NCBI GenBank assembly: GCA_910585825.1
Contig: CAJUEY010000033.1
Location: 1 to 29,635 of the forward strand
Length of the DNA stretch: 29,635 nucleotides
Direction of reading: 5' to 3'
Source: an uncultured Lachnospiraceae bacterium
GTDB lineage: Bacteria > Bacillota > Clostridia > Lachnospirales > Lachnospiraceae
Part shown: piece by piece, positions 15,696-24,446 of the stretch
Layout of the letters: each line of letters starts with the position of its first letter
How positions within the stretch are numbered: position 1 is the stretch's first letter
Notes under the pieces: generated by a model
Databases searched by the model: none
What the model saw: the letters and a program-made list of their open reading frames with translations, nothing else
What the model was told of the DNA's origin: nothing
Program-made: the position numbers and the translations under genes

Positions 15696-16478
15696 ATGAA
15701 AGAGTCGAAAGCGATGAAGATTTGGAGTTTATTGTATCCGGTCTGTATTTATTTTGTCGTAACAAGTGTTTCTATTATAATATTGGACTATCTATTGCCG
15801 GAAACAGCGAATTCCAAGTTGTTTCGACAGCTTTTGACTTCCCTTGCGGCGTTTCCTTTTTTGTTTTCTTATTACAGAGAAGATCAGAAAAGCCGGGGGA
15901 AGTGGAAAAAACGGGAATATTTTCATATGATCCGGATAAAGCCGGCGGATTTTTTATGGATGTTTTTGACCGGAGCATGTTTTGCGGTGGCACTGAACAA
16001 TCTGTTTGGGATGATGCATTTGAGCGATTATTCTGCTTCCTATACAGAAATTACAAAGACTTTCTATACAGGCAGGCTTGCGCTTGAGTTTCTGGCGCTA
16101 TGCGTTGTGATACCGATTGTGGAAGAATTGCTTTACCGGGGAATTGTTTATAAAAGAGCTGCGGACTGGCTTGGCATACGCTGTGCCATTGTTGTATCGG
16201 CAGTGATTTTTGGATTGATACATATGAATTTGGTTCAATTTATTTATGCGTCTTTGTTTGGATTGCTGCTGGCATATTTTGCAGAAACTGCCGGAAATCT
16301 GACAGGGGCCATAGCGGCGCATATGGCAGCGAATCTGACTTCTGTGCTTCGGGCAGAGACTCGGGTATTTGCCTTTATGGACAGGAGCCCGGCAGTGCAG
16401 GTTATGATGACAATTGTCTTGGCATTGATTGCCGCTGTGGGAGTTTTTTATGTGCGGCGAAAAAATGTTCTTAATTAA
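15696..16478 (+). CDS. CPBP family intramembrane glutamic protease
   Basis: 260 residues with about seven membrane segments. The CPBP (Abi/CAAX protease-like) signature is complete: EELLYRGIVYKR with Glu143-Glu144 and Arg148, FGLIHMN with His176, and AHMAANL with His209. Bacterial members process membrane proteins or peptides, often for bacteriocin immunity or envelope regulation; the substrate here is unknown. It starts 17 bp after gshA with GGGGGAT before the ATG, so it is probably the third gene of the folC-gshA unit. An overlapping frame from 15671 has no family features and is ignored. Confidence 0.88.
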   Translation: MKESKAMKIWSLLYPVCIYFVVTSVSIIILDYLLPETANSKLFRQLLTSLAAFPFLFSYYREDQKSRGKWKKREYFHMIRIKPADFLWMFLTGACFAVALNNLFGMMHLSDYSASYTEITKTFYTGRLALEFLALCVVIPIVEELLYRGIVYKRAADWLGIRCAIVVSAVIFGLIHMNLVQFIYASLFGLLLAYFAETAGNLTGAIAAHMAANLTSVLRAETRVFAFMDRSPAVQVMMTIVLALIAAVGVFYVRRKNVLN

Positions 16479-16601
16479 ACTACAAATTCAATGACAAATC
16501 ACAGAGAATCCCCTTAAAATAATATTAGAGCGTGTTTGAAATCATTAAGATTATATGCGATAAAAGATTGATGCATGTGGAATGGACAGGGGTATGGGCG
16601 G

Positions 16602-18077
16602 ATGCGTGATGATATTTATAAACTGGAGGGAATTGTTAGAATTCCGGAAGATAAAAAAGCAGAATTTAACCGGCATATTCTGCGGATATTAGATGTATGC
16701 GGGATTCGTAAAACAGAGAGGATAGCGTTGGGAGGACAGAAGATCACCGTTGTCAGAAAGCCGGAGCCGGATGAAAAGGGAATGGTATGTTTTGATTATT
16801 CCATATTTGAAAAGAAGAAAAGAAAAACGGCATCTTATTATATGAACACCTGTGAGCTTATGACGCCTGACAGAGGCAGTGATGAGTTTGGAGTTGTGAT
16901 GAATATGATTATGGTAATGCAGGAATCCTACTCAGAAGAACCATGCTATTTTATGTATAAAGACAGGCCCTGCAGCGTGGAAGCATATGCTTTGGTGATC
17001 AGAGAAGTTCTTGGAATCAGCCTGAGATTTCCCAATCGGTCAAAGATATGGGACATGTTTCTTTTTTTAAAAAATACAGGAGCATATCAGAATATTACAT
17101 CAGAGATGATATGGGATGCTTTTTCTGTTGATTTCTGCGATTTTATTCCGGAACAGTTTTTTGCCGTCTTTCATATGGATTTAGAGTCGGCCGGCATTTT
17201 GAAAGATTCGTTTGGAGGATCGGAATCAGAAAGAAAAAAGATGCCCAAAGAGAAATTTTTATACTATGTCTATCAGAATGCAGCCAAATTTACAGAGCAG
17301 AAGGAAAGGGAATGCTTGAAGATTTTTCTGCGGAAACTGCTTGACGCAGATTTGCAAAAAAGACAGGAATTAGCAGAAGATGAGAAGTATGGAAGAATTG
17401 CCGCTGCCTCTCTTTATGTACTGCCTCCTGTCATTGTCCTTGGATATGCATTGGCAGTTCATCGAACTTTCTGGGATGTGTGGAAAGAGCTGGGAGTAAA
17501 AGGATATTCGGAAGTCATAACAGAAGGCAGCGGTGCAGGCATTGCGGGATCGAAAGAAGACAAAAAGTTTCTTCCGTTTTATAAAGCGATTCAAAGGGAC
17601 TGCGAAGATGAATTTATCGAATTCTGGAAAGACGGGAATTTTCATTTTTCAGAAGATATGAAAAAGTGCCTTTTGGATTGGAATATGCGTTTTTCTAAGA
17701 TAAATCTAAAAGAAGAGTTTGATATGGAAACTTTTCTGATGCAGATTGTCACAGATTTGTATCAGGATTGGGGATGCCGCCTGGTGGATCTGGAATGGAT
17801 TACAGAATTTATGGAGCATAGGAAGGATGACAATTATAAAAAGGCATTATTGCTCTACAGGGAGCTTATGGATGAGTATGCCAGACATTTCCTGAATTCT
17901 GTACGTTTTCCAATGGAGAAAGAGATGCCGGGAAGGCGCTTTCTGAAATGGATGGAGAAGAAAATAATTCGATGGGCAGGTAGAAACAATCCACATAAAT
18001 TTGAGTTTATAGCAATGAGTGCATTTCAGTCATTGCTTGTAAATCATAAGCACAGGTATGAAATTTTTAAGTTTTAG
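16602..18077 (+). CDS. Unrecognised protein of about 491 residues
   Basis: I do not recognise this family. It is a soluble, charged, mostly helical protein with no signal peptide. A moderately hydrophobic stretch near two thirds (AASLYVLPPVIVLGYALAV) might be a single membrane segment or a buried helix. It is rich in Phe, Trp, Met and Tyr, with several scattered cysteines, but I see no nucleotide-binding or nuclease motif. The ATG at 16602 has a GGGCGG-like site but very close; the in-frame ATG at 16575 adds nine residues and has none. It is followed after 23 bp by a small HTH protein, apparently in the same transcript. A possible TTGAAA -35 lies near 16537. Confidence 0.75.
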   Translation: MRDDIYKLEGIVRIPEDKKAEFNRHILRILDVCGIRKTERIALGGQKITVVRKPEPDEKGMVCFDYSIFEKKKRKTASYYMNTCELMTPDRGSDEFGVVMNMIMVMQESYSEEPCYFMYKDRPCSVEAYALVIREVLGISLRFPNRSKIWDMFLFLKNTGAYQNITSEMIWDAFSVDFCDFIPEQFFAVFHMDLESAGILKDSFGGSESERKKMPKEKFLYYVYQNAAKFTEQKERECLKIFLRKLLDADLQKRQELAEDEKYGRIAAASLYVLPPVIVLGYALAVHRTFWDVWKELGVKGYSEVITEGSGAGIAGSKEDKKFLPFYKAIQRDCEDEFIEFWKDGNFHFSEDMKKCLLDWNMRFSKINLKEEFDMETFLMQIVTDLYQDWGCRLVDLEWITEFMEHRKDDNYKKALLLYRELMDEYARHFLNSVRFPMEKEMPGRRFLKWMEKKIIRWAGRNNPHKFEFIAMSAFQSLLVNHKHRYEIFKF

Positions 18078-18100
18078 AACAGAACACAGTGAGGAAGAGA

Positions 18101-18409
18101 ATGTATCCGACAATTAATATGAAGGCCACTGGAATGCGTATCCGTCAGATTATGCATCAACGAAAACTTACCGTGAAAGACGTGCAGAAGTATTTAAATT
18201 TATCCAGCGTACAGAGTATCTATCACTGGTTTAAGGGGCAGAGTATGCCGGCGGTTGACAATCTGTATGCATTAGCAGAACTTTTTCAGATTCCTATTGA
18301 TGCAATGATCGTAGGAAACAGAACAAATTATATGTTGAGTTCTAAAGAACAGTCTTATACCCGAATGTATGAGTACTGTATGGCGGTGGAGGCATTGCGT
18401 GCAGCGTAA
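18101..18409 (+). CDS. Small Xre-type helix-turn-helix regulator
   Basis: 102 residues from the ATG at 18101, which has GAGGAAG four bases upstream; a GTG at 18089 is less likely because that site lies inside it. An Xre/Cro HTH spans about 9-62: GMRIRQIMHQRKLTVKDVQKYL, then SSVQSIYHWFKGQSMPAVDNLYALAELFQIPID. The remaining 40 residues are short and could be a dimerisation tail. No metal or ligand domain is seen. Position directly behind the unrecognised 491-residue gene suggests a two-gene unit. It could also act on the inverted-repeat promoter about 100 bp downstream; both ideas are inference. Confidence 0.85.
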   Translation: MYPTINMKATGMRIRQIMHQRKLTVKDVQKYLNLSSVQSIYHWFKGQSMPAVDNLYALAELFQIPIDAMIVGNRTNYMLSSKEQSYTRMYEYCMAVEALRAA

Positions 18410-18478
18410 AAGAAATCATTGAAGAATGAAAATGAATGGCGCCGGAAAGAAAGCGGTTTATAAAAAGAAATAAAATAA

Positions 18479-18534
18479 TTGTATCAAAACAGGGCAAATG
18501 TTATAATGAGTATATCTGAAATAACATTTGTCTT
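18479..18534 (+). promoter_or_regulatory. Promoter of the CAP / two-component operon covered by an inverted repeat
   Basis: TTGTAT (18479-18484), 17-bp spacer, perfect TATAAT (18502-18507). A dyad overlaps it: CAAATGTTAT (18495-18504) and ATAACATTTG (18521-18530), extendable outward to 14 pairs with two G-T wobbles. The left arm covers the spacer end and -10, the right arm the start site. This is where a repressor operator would lie. A further short dyad (TTTGTC/GACAAA) follows. Confidence 0.6.
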
Positions 18535-18584
18535 ATTTTGTCATAGGACAAATTTTGTTTCTTTGGACAGGAAGGAGAAGAGTT

Positions 18585-19331
18585 ATGAAAGAACACAAAA
18601 AAATGAGATCGGGAGTATTGGGGGGTTTGCTCTTGGCAGCAGTACTGTGTTTCCCAATTCAGACACAGGCAGCAACCCTAAAATTAAATCACAAATCGCT
18701 GACGATGTATACCGGGGATGCCAAAACATTAAAAGCCACAACTTCGTTGAAAGGGAAAATCACATGGAAATCCTCTAACAAAAAAGTGGCGTCTGTTTCC
18801 AACAAAGGCAGGGTAAAAGCAAAGAAAGCGGGAACAGCCGTTATCACAGCCAAAATAAAAGCAAACAAGGTCAAGTGTAAAATTACAGTCAAAAAAAGTG
18901 CGGGACTAAAAGAGACTGCAAAGAAAAATGCAAAAACATATTCAAAGCAGATCAAAGATATTTTAAAGTATACGAATCAGTACCGCACAAGACAGGGACT
19001 GCCGAAACTGATATTAGACACTACACTGACCAGAGCAGCCTGCCACCGTTCGCTGGAAATGGCAGACGCAGGAGTGCTGTCTCATGAGAGGCCGGATGGC
19101 AGCACGCCTTTTGATTTGATGAAGGAATATGGGATCAGTTATTATACTGCAGGAGAAAACATTGCATATACTATGGGATATGGCGTCAATGCCGGCCAGG
19201 CAGCACAGATGTGGTATAATTCTACAGGACATCGTGAAAATATGCTGAACTCTGATTTTGGAAAAATCGGCATTGGAATTGCAGTTACAAAGAAAAATGA
19301 AGTGTATTATACACAGCTGTTTACGAATTAA
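18585..19331 (+). CDS. Secreted Big2 + CAP (SCP/PR-1-like) domain protein
   Basis: 248 residues from the ATG at 18585 (AGGAG at 18573-18577). A signal peptide of about 29 residues ends in TQAA. A bacterial Ig-like group 2 domain covers about 31-104 (LKLNHKSLTMYTGDAKTLKAT ... ITWKSSNKKVASVS). A CAP domain fills about 120-248 with NQYRTRQGLPKL, LSHERPDGSTPF, AGENIAY and MWYNSTGHRENML, like YkwD. The CAP cleft histidines and glutamate (SHERPDG, GENIA, GHRENML) are present. Function of bacterial CAP proteins is poorly known; it is probably wall- or matrix-associated. The response regulator begins 20 bp later, so the CAP gene leads a three-gene unit. Confidence 0.9.
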   Translation: MKEHKKMRSGVLGGLLLAAVLCFPIQTQAATLKLNHKSLTMYTGDAKTLKATTSLKGKITWKSSNKKVASVSNKGRVKAKKAGTAVITAKIKANKVKCKITVKKSAGLKETAKKNAKTYSKQIKDILKYTNQYRTRQGLPKLILDTTLTRAACHRSLEMADAGVLSHERPDGSTPFDLMKEYGISYYTAGENIAYTMGYGVNAGQAAQMWYNSTGHRENMLNSDFGKIGIGIAVTKKNEVYYTQLFTN

Positions 19332-19351
19332 ATCAGATATGGAGTGTGTTT

Positions 19352-20041
19352 ATGCGTATTTTAGTTGCCGAGGATGAGCAGGAAATTGCAAACGCGCTGA
19401 AAAAGATTCTGGAAAAAGAAAGATATGCGGTGGATGTTGTCTACAATGGCAGAGATGCAATTGATTATATTGATCAGATTGAATATGACGCCCTGATTCT
19501 GGATATTATGATGCCTGTTATGGACGGACTGGAGGTATTGAAACAGATTCGCAGAGAAGGCATTTTTACACCGACGCTTTTTCTGACAGCAAGGGGAGAC
19601 TTAGACGACCGGGTAGCCGGATTAGACGCGGGCGCAGACGATTATCTGCCAAAGCCTTTTGCAGCCAAAGAACTGGCAGCCCGTGTAAAAGCATTGACAA
19701 GACGAAGAGATGCTTATGTTCCGTCTGTATTATCCTTTGGAAATATTTCTCTTGATCGGGATCAGTATATGATTTCGTCGCCGACAGATACATTTCGTTT
19801 GAACAACAAAGAATTTCAGATTATGGAGCTGTTTATGCGCAATCCCAATCACATCTTTTCCACGGAGCATTTGATGGAGCGGATTTGGGGGATGGAATCG
19901 GAAACAGAAATTGATGTAGTTTGGACAAACATTGGATTTTTAAGGAAAAAACTGAAATTACTCTGCGCCAGTATACAAATCAAAACCATACGGGGAGCCG
20001 GTTATTCTTTGGAGGAGGATGTATCATGCTGCAAAAAATGA
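19352..20041 (+). CDS. OmpR/PhoB-family response regulator
   Basis: 229 residues. The receiver domain (1-115) has the acidic pair at Glu7-Asp8, the phospho-acceptor Asp51 (LILDIMMPVMDG), Thr79 and Lys101 (DDYLPKPF). A winged-helix DNA-binding domain covers about 125-222 (FRLNNKEFQIMELFMRN ... TIRGAGYSLEED). GGAG at 19341-19344 selects the ATG at 19352 over a GTG six bases upstream. It overlaps the start of the sensor kinase by 16 bp. Its position after the CAP gene suggests it controls cell-envelope genes, possibly this operon; that is inference. Confidence 0.95.
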   Translation: MRILVAEDEQEIANALKKILEKERYAVDVVYNGRDAIDYIDQIEYDALILDIMMPVMDGLEVLKQIRREGIFTPTLFLTARGDLDDRVAGLDAGADDYLPKPFAAKELAARVKALTRRRDAYVPSVLSFGNISLDRDQYMISSPTDTFRLNNKEFQIMELFMRNPNHIFSTEHLMERIWGMESETEIDVVWTNIGFLRKKLKLLCASIQIKTIRGAGYSLEEDVSCCKK

Positions 20042-21264
20042 AGTGGCGTTTTATTGTGGCGGCAATGTCTGCATTTTCTGCAGTTATGATTCTGTTGATT
20101 GCCGGTATTAATTACTGGAATTATTCTGTTACAACAAGACGGCTGGATGCCAATCTGCAGCAGATTTTAATGGAGCATTTTTTTGAGCTTGCTCAGGAGC
20201 CTCCGCGAAAAGAAAAGCCGGATGTTCCGCCGGTGGACTTTCGAGACGCGCCTTCCAAAGAATCCAGATATATGATGCGTTATTTTTCCGTATATCTGGA
20301 TGAGAGAGGCAGCGTGTTTTGGATCAGCAGGGATTTTATTTCTTCCATCTCAGAAGAAGACGCCGCTGAATATGCCGGAGAAGTATGGAAAAAAAACAGA
20401 AAGAGCGGTTTTTTCGGAGAGTACCGTTATATCAAAGATCAGTCGGAACATGGGAGCCGGATTATTTTTCTAAATGCTGCAAACGAACAGCAGTTTATAA
20501 AGACACTGTTACTGGTATCCTGTCTTGTGGGCCTGATCAGTCTGGGGATTGTTTTTCTTCTGGTATATCTGTTTTCCGGACGGGCGGCAAGACCATATAT
20601 TTATAATATGGAAAAGCAAAAACAGTTTATCACAGATGCCAGTCATGAGCTAAAGACGCCGTTGGCCTCTGTTTCAGCCAGTGCAGATGTACTTGCAATG
20701 GAGTATGAGGATAATGATTGGATTAAAAATATCCAAAAGCAGACAGTAAGACTTTCCAGATTGGTGGGGGATCTTGTGATCCTTTCCAGACTGGATGAGG
20801 CAGATTTTCTTCCAAATCAAAGCCGTTTTTCTTTCAGCGATCTGGTATGGGAGGCAGCTGAGCCGTTTCTTTCCCGAATGCAGGCAGGCGGTAAAGAGTT
20901 TGTATATCATATTGAAGATGACGTGTTTTTTGATGGAGATGAAATGCTGATTCACCGGATGGTTTCTATTTTATTGGATAATGCAGTCAAATACTCCAAT
21001 CCCGGCGGATGCGTGCAGCTGGATTTTTACCGCAGACATCACAATATTGTGCTTGAACTGTCCAATAGCTGTGATATCGATCCGGAGTCGGATATGAACC
21101 GCTTATTTGAACGATTTTACCGTCCTGACCAATCCAGAAATTCAGATACGGGAGGTACGGGAATTGGATTGTCTATTGCAGAGGCTGCCGTGAAAGCTCA
21201 TAAAGGAAAAATTTCAGTAAAATGTGAAAATGGAAAAAGAATATGTTTTAAAGTCGTATTTTAA
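20026..21264 (+). CDS. Membrane sensor histidine kinase
   Basis: 412 residues from the ATG at 20026, preceded by GGAGGAGG inside the regulator gene. Membrane helix 1 is at about 9-29, an extracytoplasmic sensor of about 130 residues follows, and helix 2 is at about 160-183. The H-box DASHELKTPLAS (His207) comes only about 20 residues after helix 2, so there is little or no HAMP domain. The N-box LLDNAVKYSNPGG and G-box GGTGIGLSIAEAA mark the ATPase domain. The stop codon lies in the loop of the terminator at 21250-21280. It pairs with the preceding regulator. Confidence 0.94.
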   Translation: MLQKMKWRFIVAAMSAFSAVMILLIAGINYWNYSVTTRRLDANLQQILMEHFFELAQEPPRKEKPDVPPVDFRDAPSKESRYMMRYFSVYLDERGSVFWISRDFISSISEEDAAEYAGEVWKKNRKSGFFGEYRYIKDQSEHGSRIIFLNAANEQQFIKTLLLVSCLVGLISLGIVFLLVYLFSGRAARPYIYNMEKQKQFITDASHELKTPLASVSASADVLAMEYEDNDWIKNIQKQTVRLSRLVGDLVILSRLDEADFLPNQSRFSFSDLVWEAAEPFLSRMQAGGKEFVYHIEDDVFFDGDEMLIHRMVSILLDNAVKYSNPGGCVQLDFYRRHHNIVLELSNSCDIDPESDMNRLFERFYRPDQSRNSDTGGTGIGLSIAEAAVKAHKGKISVKCENGKRICFKVVF

Positions 21265-21280
21265 TAATACGGCTTTTTTT
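21250..21280 (+). terminator. Intrinsic terminator overlapping the kinase stop codon
   Basis: AAAGTCGTAT (21250-21259) and ATACGGCTTT (21267-21276) pair over ten positions (one G-T wobble) with a 7-base loop, running into TTTTTTT. The kinase TAA (21262-21264) is inside the loop. Confidence 0.85.
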
Positions 21281-21335
21281 CAGGCTCATTTCAGGTTCCT
21301 GATTTATACTTTTTTCTGCGAAGAAATGTCCTGTT

Positions 21336-21388
21336 GGGTATCTTTTATGTGTGAAGATATCAAGCAAGAAAATGAAAGGAGTGGATAA
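21336..21388 (+). promoter_or_regulatory. Degenerate leader module and 13-codon leader frame before the VTC gene
   Basis: GGGTATCTTTTATGTG (21336-21351) resembles the GGGTATCCCTTTATGTG start of the parC modules, but the following stem is not conserved. Here the ATG TGT frame stays open for 13 codons (MCEDIKQENERSG) and stops at 21388, one base before the VTC ATG, an arrangement compatible with translational coupling. Confidence 0.35.
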
Positions 21389-21389
21389 A

Positions 21390-21986
21390 ATGGAGATGAT
21401 GGGCCGTTATCGTCATGAATTAAAATATGGTATTGGCTACGGTCAGTACTTGTCGCTGCGGCAGCGGCTTAGGACAGTGATGCAGACAGATTCTCATGCA
21501 GATGCAGGCGGCCGTTACAGAATCCGCAGTATTTATTTTGATAATTACAAAGATAAGGCGCTGCGTGAAAAAACAGATGGCATTTTAAAACGGGAAAAAT
21601 TTCGGATTCGGTATTATAATGATGATTTTTCCCATATTACTCTGGAGAAAAAGCAAAAATATGATCACCTCTGTAAAAAAGATGCCGCTGTTTTGACGAA
21701 AGCCGAATGTGAAAGTATATTATCCGGTGATATTGCCTGGATGCCTGATCATTTTGATCCTTTGATTCAGGAATTTTATATAAAGCTTAAACAGCAGCTT
21801 TTAAAACCAAGAGTACTGGTATCTTATATCAGGGAACCCTATCTCTATGAAGCTGGAAATGTACGCGTTACGTTTGATTTTGATGTTCGGACCAACAGCT
21901 TGCGGGAACCATTCCTTCCACTTCGGAAGAGCAGCGGGGAAATCCGGACGCCTTGGTGGATGCATCTGAAATTGATCTGTCGGTGA
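21390..21986 (+). CDS. VTC-domain (polyphosphate polymerase-like) protein, C-terminally short
   Basis: 198 residues from the ATG at 21390 (AGGAG at 21377-21381). VTC domains polymerise ATP gamma-phosphate into polyphosphate inside a beta tunnel. Present: YRHELKYGI, YRIRSIYFDNYKDKALREK, the basic KFRIRYYN, ITLEKKQK, and VRVTFDFDVRTN near 172-183. The expected final section, with an ILEVKYD-type strand and the closing helix, is missing; the protein ends WWMHLKLICR. Family members usually have 230-240 residues. A second frame stays open from 21902 to about 22125 without a start. A frameshift or deletion is likely, so activity is doubtful and this may be a pseudogene. Confidence 0.7.
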   Translation: MEMMGRYRHELKYGIGYGQYLSLRQRLRTVMQTDSHADAGGRYRIRSIYFDNYKDKALREKTDGILKREKFRIRYYNDDFSHITLEKKQKYDHLCKKDAAVLTKAECESILSGDIAWMPDHFDPLIQEFYIKLKQQLLKPRVLVSYIREPYLYEAGNVRVTFDFDVRTNSLREPFLPLRKSSGEIRTPWWMHLKLICR

Positions 21987-22122
21987 TGGGAGAATTTCAG
22001 AAAGACGGCAGGGATTTTAAGGAAGAAAATATGCAGCCGCCTTCAGATATGGAAACTGACAGGAAGGGGGATGCATTTCCGGTTTGTTTTTATCATAGAA
22101 AAAAGAGATATGCAAAATCTTC

Positions 22123-22151
22123 TTGAAAAAAGACTGCTCCCTTGCTACAAT
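22123..22151 (+). promoter_or_regulatory. helD promoter
   Basis: TTGAAA (22123-22128), 17-bp spacer, TACAAT (22146-22151). The predicted start lies about 30 bases before the helD ATG. The gene therefore has its own promoter and a short leader. Confidence 0.75.
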
Positions 22152-22187
22152 CATCTGAACGAGAAAGATCAAAGGAGCGTTGTCCCT

Positions 22188-24299
22188 ATGAAGGAAAAAG
22201 TATATCTGGATTTGGTGCTTGAAACACTTCATCAAAAGATAGATGAAATTCGGACAAAAATAGAAGGAAACGAAAAAGATATCGAAACCATGCATGATTA
22301 TTTTTGGGAAAATTATGCGGAATTTGATGAATATGGTTATGAAATTTACGATAACAACAATGCTTTAAACAGTCGTTTCAGAGAGCAGGAATCCTATCAA
22401 AAAGAAAAAATGAGGTATGAGCGGATGCTGGATTCGCCTTATTTTGGAAGAGTGGATTTTTGTTATGAAGGAGAAGAGGCTTCTGAAGTTTATTACATTG
22501 GAATTGGAAATCTTGCCAGGAACAGAGCGGAAGACCCCTATGTATTTGACTGGAGAGCTCCGGTTTCCGGATTGTTTTACGATTATGACAAAGGAGAAGC
22601 ACAGTTTGAAGCGCCTGCCGGTATTTTAAAGGGAGAAATTACAAAGAAAAAGCAGTATAAAATCAAAAACGGAAAAATTCTCTATGTTCTGGAAAGCGAG
22701 ATGAATATTGATGATGAGATTTTGCAGCAGGCGCTGTTGGAGCATGCGAATGCAAGTTTAAAAAATATTGTCACTACTATTCAAAAAGAACAGAATACGA
22801 TTATAAGAGATCAGAGTCATCGGATTTTAGCAGTACAGGGCTGTGCCGGAAGCGGAAAAACTTCTGTGGCGCTGCACCGTATTGCTTATCTTTTGTATCA
22901 TAATCGGAAGAATTTGAATGCTTCTCAGATTTTGATTCTGTCTCCCAACAGTATATTTGCAGATTATATATCCAGAATTCTGCCTGAGCTTGGAGAAGAA
23001 AATATCTGTGAAATGACATTTGATGATTTTGCCTATCACAGTTTGAAAGAATATGGAGAGGCAGAGGACCGCTATGACGAAATGGAAAAATTACTGCATG
23101 ATCAGGAGTCGGAGGAATATTTCACAGTAAATGGGCTTCAGCCGTCTACAAAAGAAGCGGATTATAAACAGACGAAAGAGTATATTGAAGAATTAAATGC
23201 ATTTATCCTTAAGCTGGAATGGGAGCTTGTGAATATAAAGGATTTTTATTATAAAAATATGCGGTTAAAAGCATCCGAGATATCGGATTTATTTTATGAA
23301 AAATTTGCAGAGACGCCAATCTTAAGCCGTATGGAAAAAATTGGAGAATATCTGATTGATGCAGAGGAAACTCTTCGAAATAAAAATATAAAGGAAGAGG
23401 AAAAACAGGAAATTTTTGACCGGTTTCATCGAATGTATGAAACCAAAAATATTTTGGAGATTTATAATCGTTTTTTAGAGGAATCAGGCCGGAAATCGTT
23501 GGATGTTACTGACGGTATACTGCGGTATGAAGATGTTTATCCTCTTTTGTATTTGAAATATGCAGTTTTAGAAATGCCAAAACGCGGGGAAGTAAAACAT
23601 TTGGTGGTAGATGAAATGCAGGATTATACGTATCTGCAGTATGTTCTCATAGATCGGCTTTTTGACTGCCCGATGACGATCTTGGGAGATAAAGTACAGA
23701 CAATGGCAGAAAAAAAGCAGGATGTTCTTTCGTTCTTGCCGAAAATTTTCGGAAAAAATGTGCATTGCATGTATTTGAATAAAAGCTATCGCTCCACTTC
23801 GGAAATTATGGAGTTTGCAAACCGCCTCGTGGGAGAAGAGGAATTACAGACAGTGGAACGCCATGGAGAAGAGCCGGTTGTGTTTCATGCAGAAACCCAG
23901 GAGGAGATGTATGAAAAAATGGGGAAGGATATCTGCTATGCGGCTGATCCCAAGGATCGTGCCATTCCGGAATATCCGGAAAGGATAGAAAATGAATCAG
24001 GTGCTGATACGATAGCTGTACTCTGTCTGAATGCTGATCATGCAAAGCAAACATTTGATAGATTAAAACAAATGAGTTTGGAATTGGAACTGTCATTGTT
24101 GAAAAAAGATAGTATGCGGTTTCATAAAGGTATTTCGGTGATGCCTTTTTATCTGGCAAAAGGTCTGGAGTTTGATGCTGTATTTCTACCGGATCTGCAG
24201 GATTATGTGACGCCTTTGCATAAGCAGGCTCTTTATATCAATGCTACAAGGGCTCTTCATGTTCTGCGGCTGTATGGCGTATCTCCCGATTTTAAGTAA
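22188..24299 (+). CDS. helD: HelD-like SF1 helicase / RNA polymerase recycling factor
   Basis: 703 residues from the ATG at 22188 (AGGAG at 22173-22177); an upstream in-frame ATG at 22071 would place the promoter inside the gene. HelD proteins remove stalled RNA polymerase from DNA using ATP. The N-terminus is a long charged helical hairpin, the arm that reaches into polymerase. DWRAPVSGLFYDYDKGEA (121-138) is a family hallmark. Walker A GCAGSGKTS is at 218-226, and Walker B is HLVVDEMQDY. The late motifs YLNKSYRST and VMPFYLAKGLEFDAVFLPD follow. The length is slightly below that of Bacillus HelD (about 770). The next gene on the right is on the other strand. Confidence 0.88.
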   Translation: MKEKVYLDLVLETLHQKIDEIRTKIEGNEKDIETMHDYFWENYAEFDEYGYEIYDNNNALNSRFREQESYQKEKMRYERMLDSPYFGRVDFCYEGEEASEVYYIGIGNLARNRAEDPYVFDWRAPVSGLFYDYDKGEAQFEAPAGILKGEITKKKQYKIKNGKILYVLESEMNIDDEILQQALLEHANASLKNIVTTIQKEQNTIIRDQSHRILAVQGCAGSGKTSVALHRIAYLLYHNRKNLNASQILILSPNSIFADYISRILPELGEENICEMTFDDFAYHSLKEYGEAEDRYDEMEKLLHDQESEEYFTVNGLQPSTKEADYKQTKEYIEELNAFILKLEWELVNIKDFYYKNMRLKASEISDLFYEKFAETPILSRMEKIGEYLIDAEETLRNKNIKEEEKQEIFDRFHRMYETKNILEIYNRFLEESGRKSLDVTDGILRYEDVYPLLYLKYAVLEMPKRGEVKHLVVDEMQDYTYLQYVLIDRLFDCPMTILGDKVQTMAEKKQDVLSFLPKIFGKNVHCMYLNKSYRSTSEIMEFANRLVGEEELQTVERHGEEPVVFHAETQEEMYEKMGKDICYAADPKDRAIPEYPERIENESGADTIAVLCLNADHAKQTFDRLKQMSLELELSLLKKDSMRFHKGISVMPFYLAKGLEFDAVFLPDLQDYVTPLHKQALYINATRALHVLRLYGVSPDFK

Positions 24300-24446
24300 T
24301 ATGTTGAAAGAAGTGGTGGTTACAGTGGTACAAACTATGGCCGCCCTGTGTCCGGACAGTTTATTGGGGACATATATCCTGCGTGTCAGGTGAAGCAAAG
24401 GTTTCGACATCCAAATAATCTATGCGGATATCTTGCGCATCAGGAT

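Noticed and set aside
15671..16087. 138-codon plus-strand frame overlapping the CPBP gene
   Set aside because: It lies out of frame with an intact CPBP protease and is explained as its shadow.
24348..24357. TGTCCGGACA palindrome between helD and the permease as a terminator
   Set aside because: Ten bases with no loop and no U-run; too little to call.
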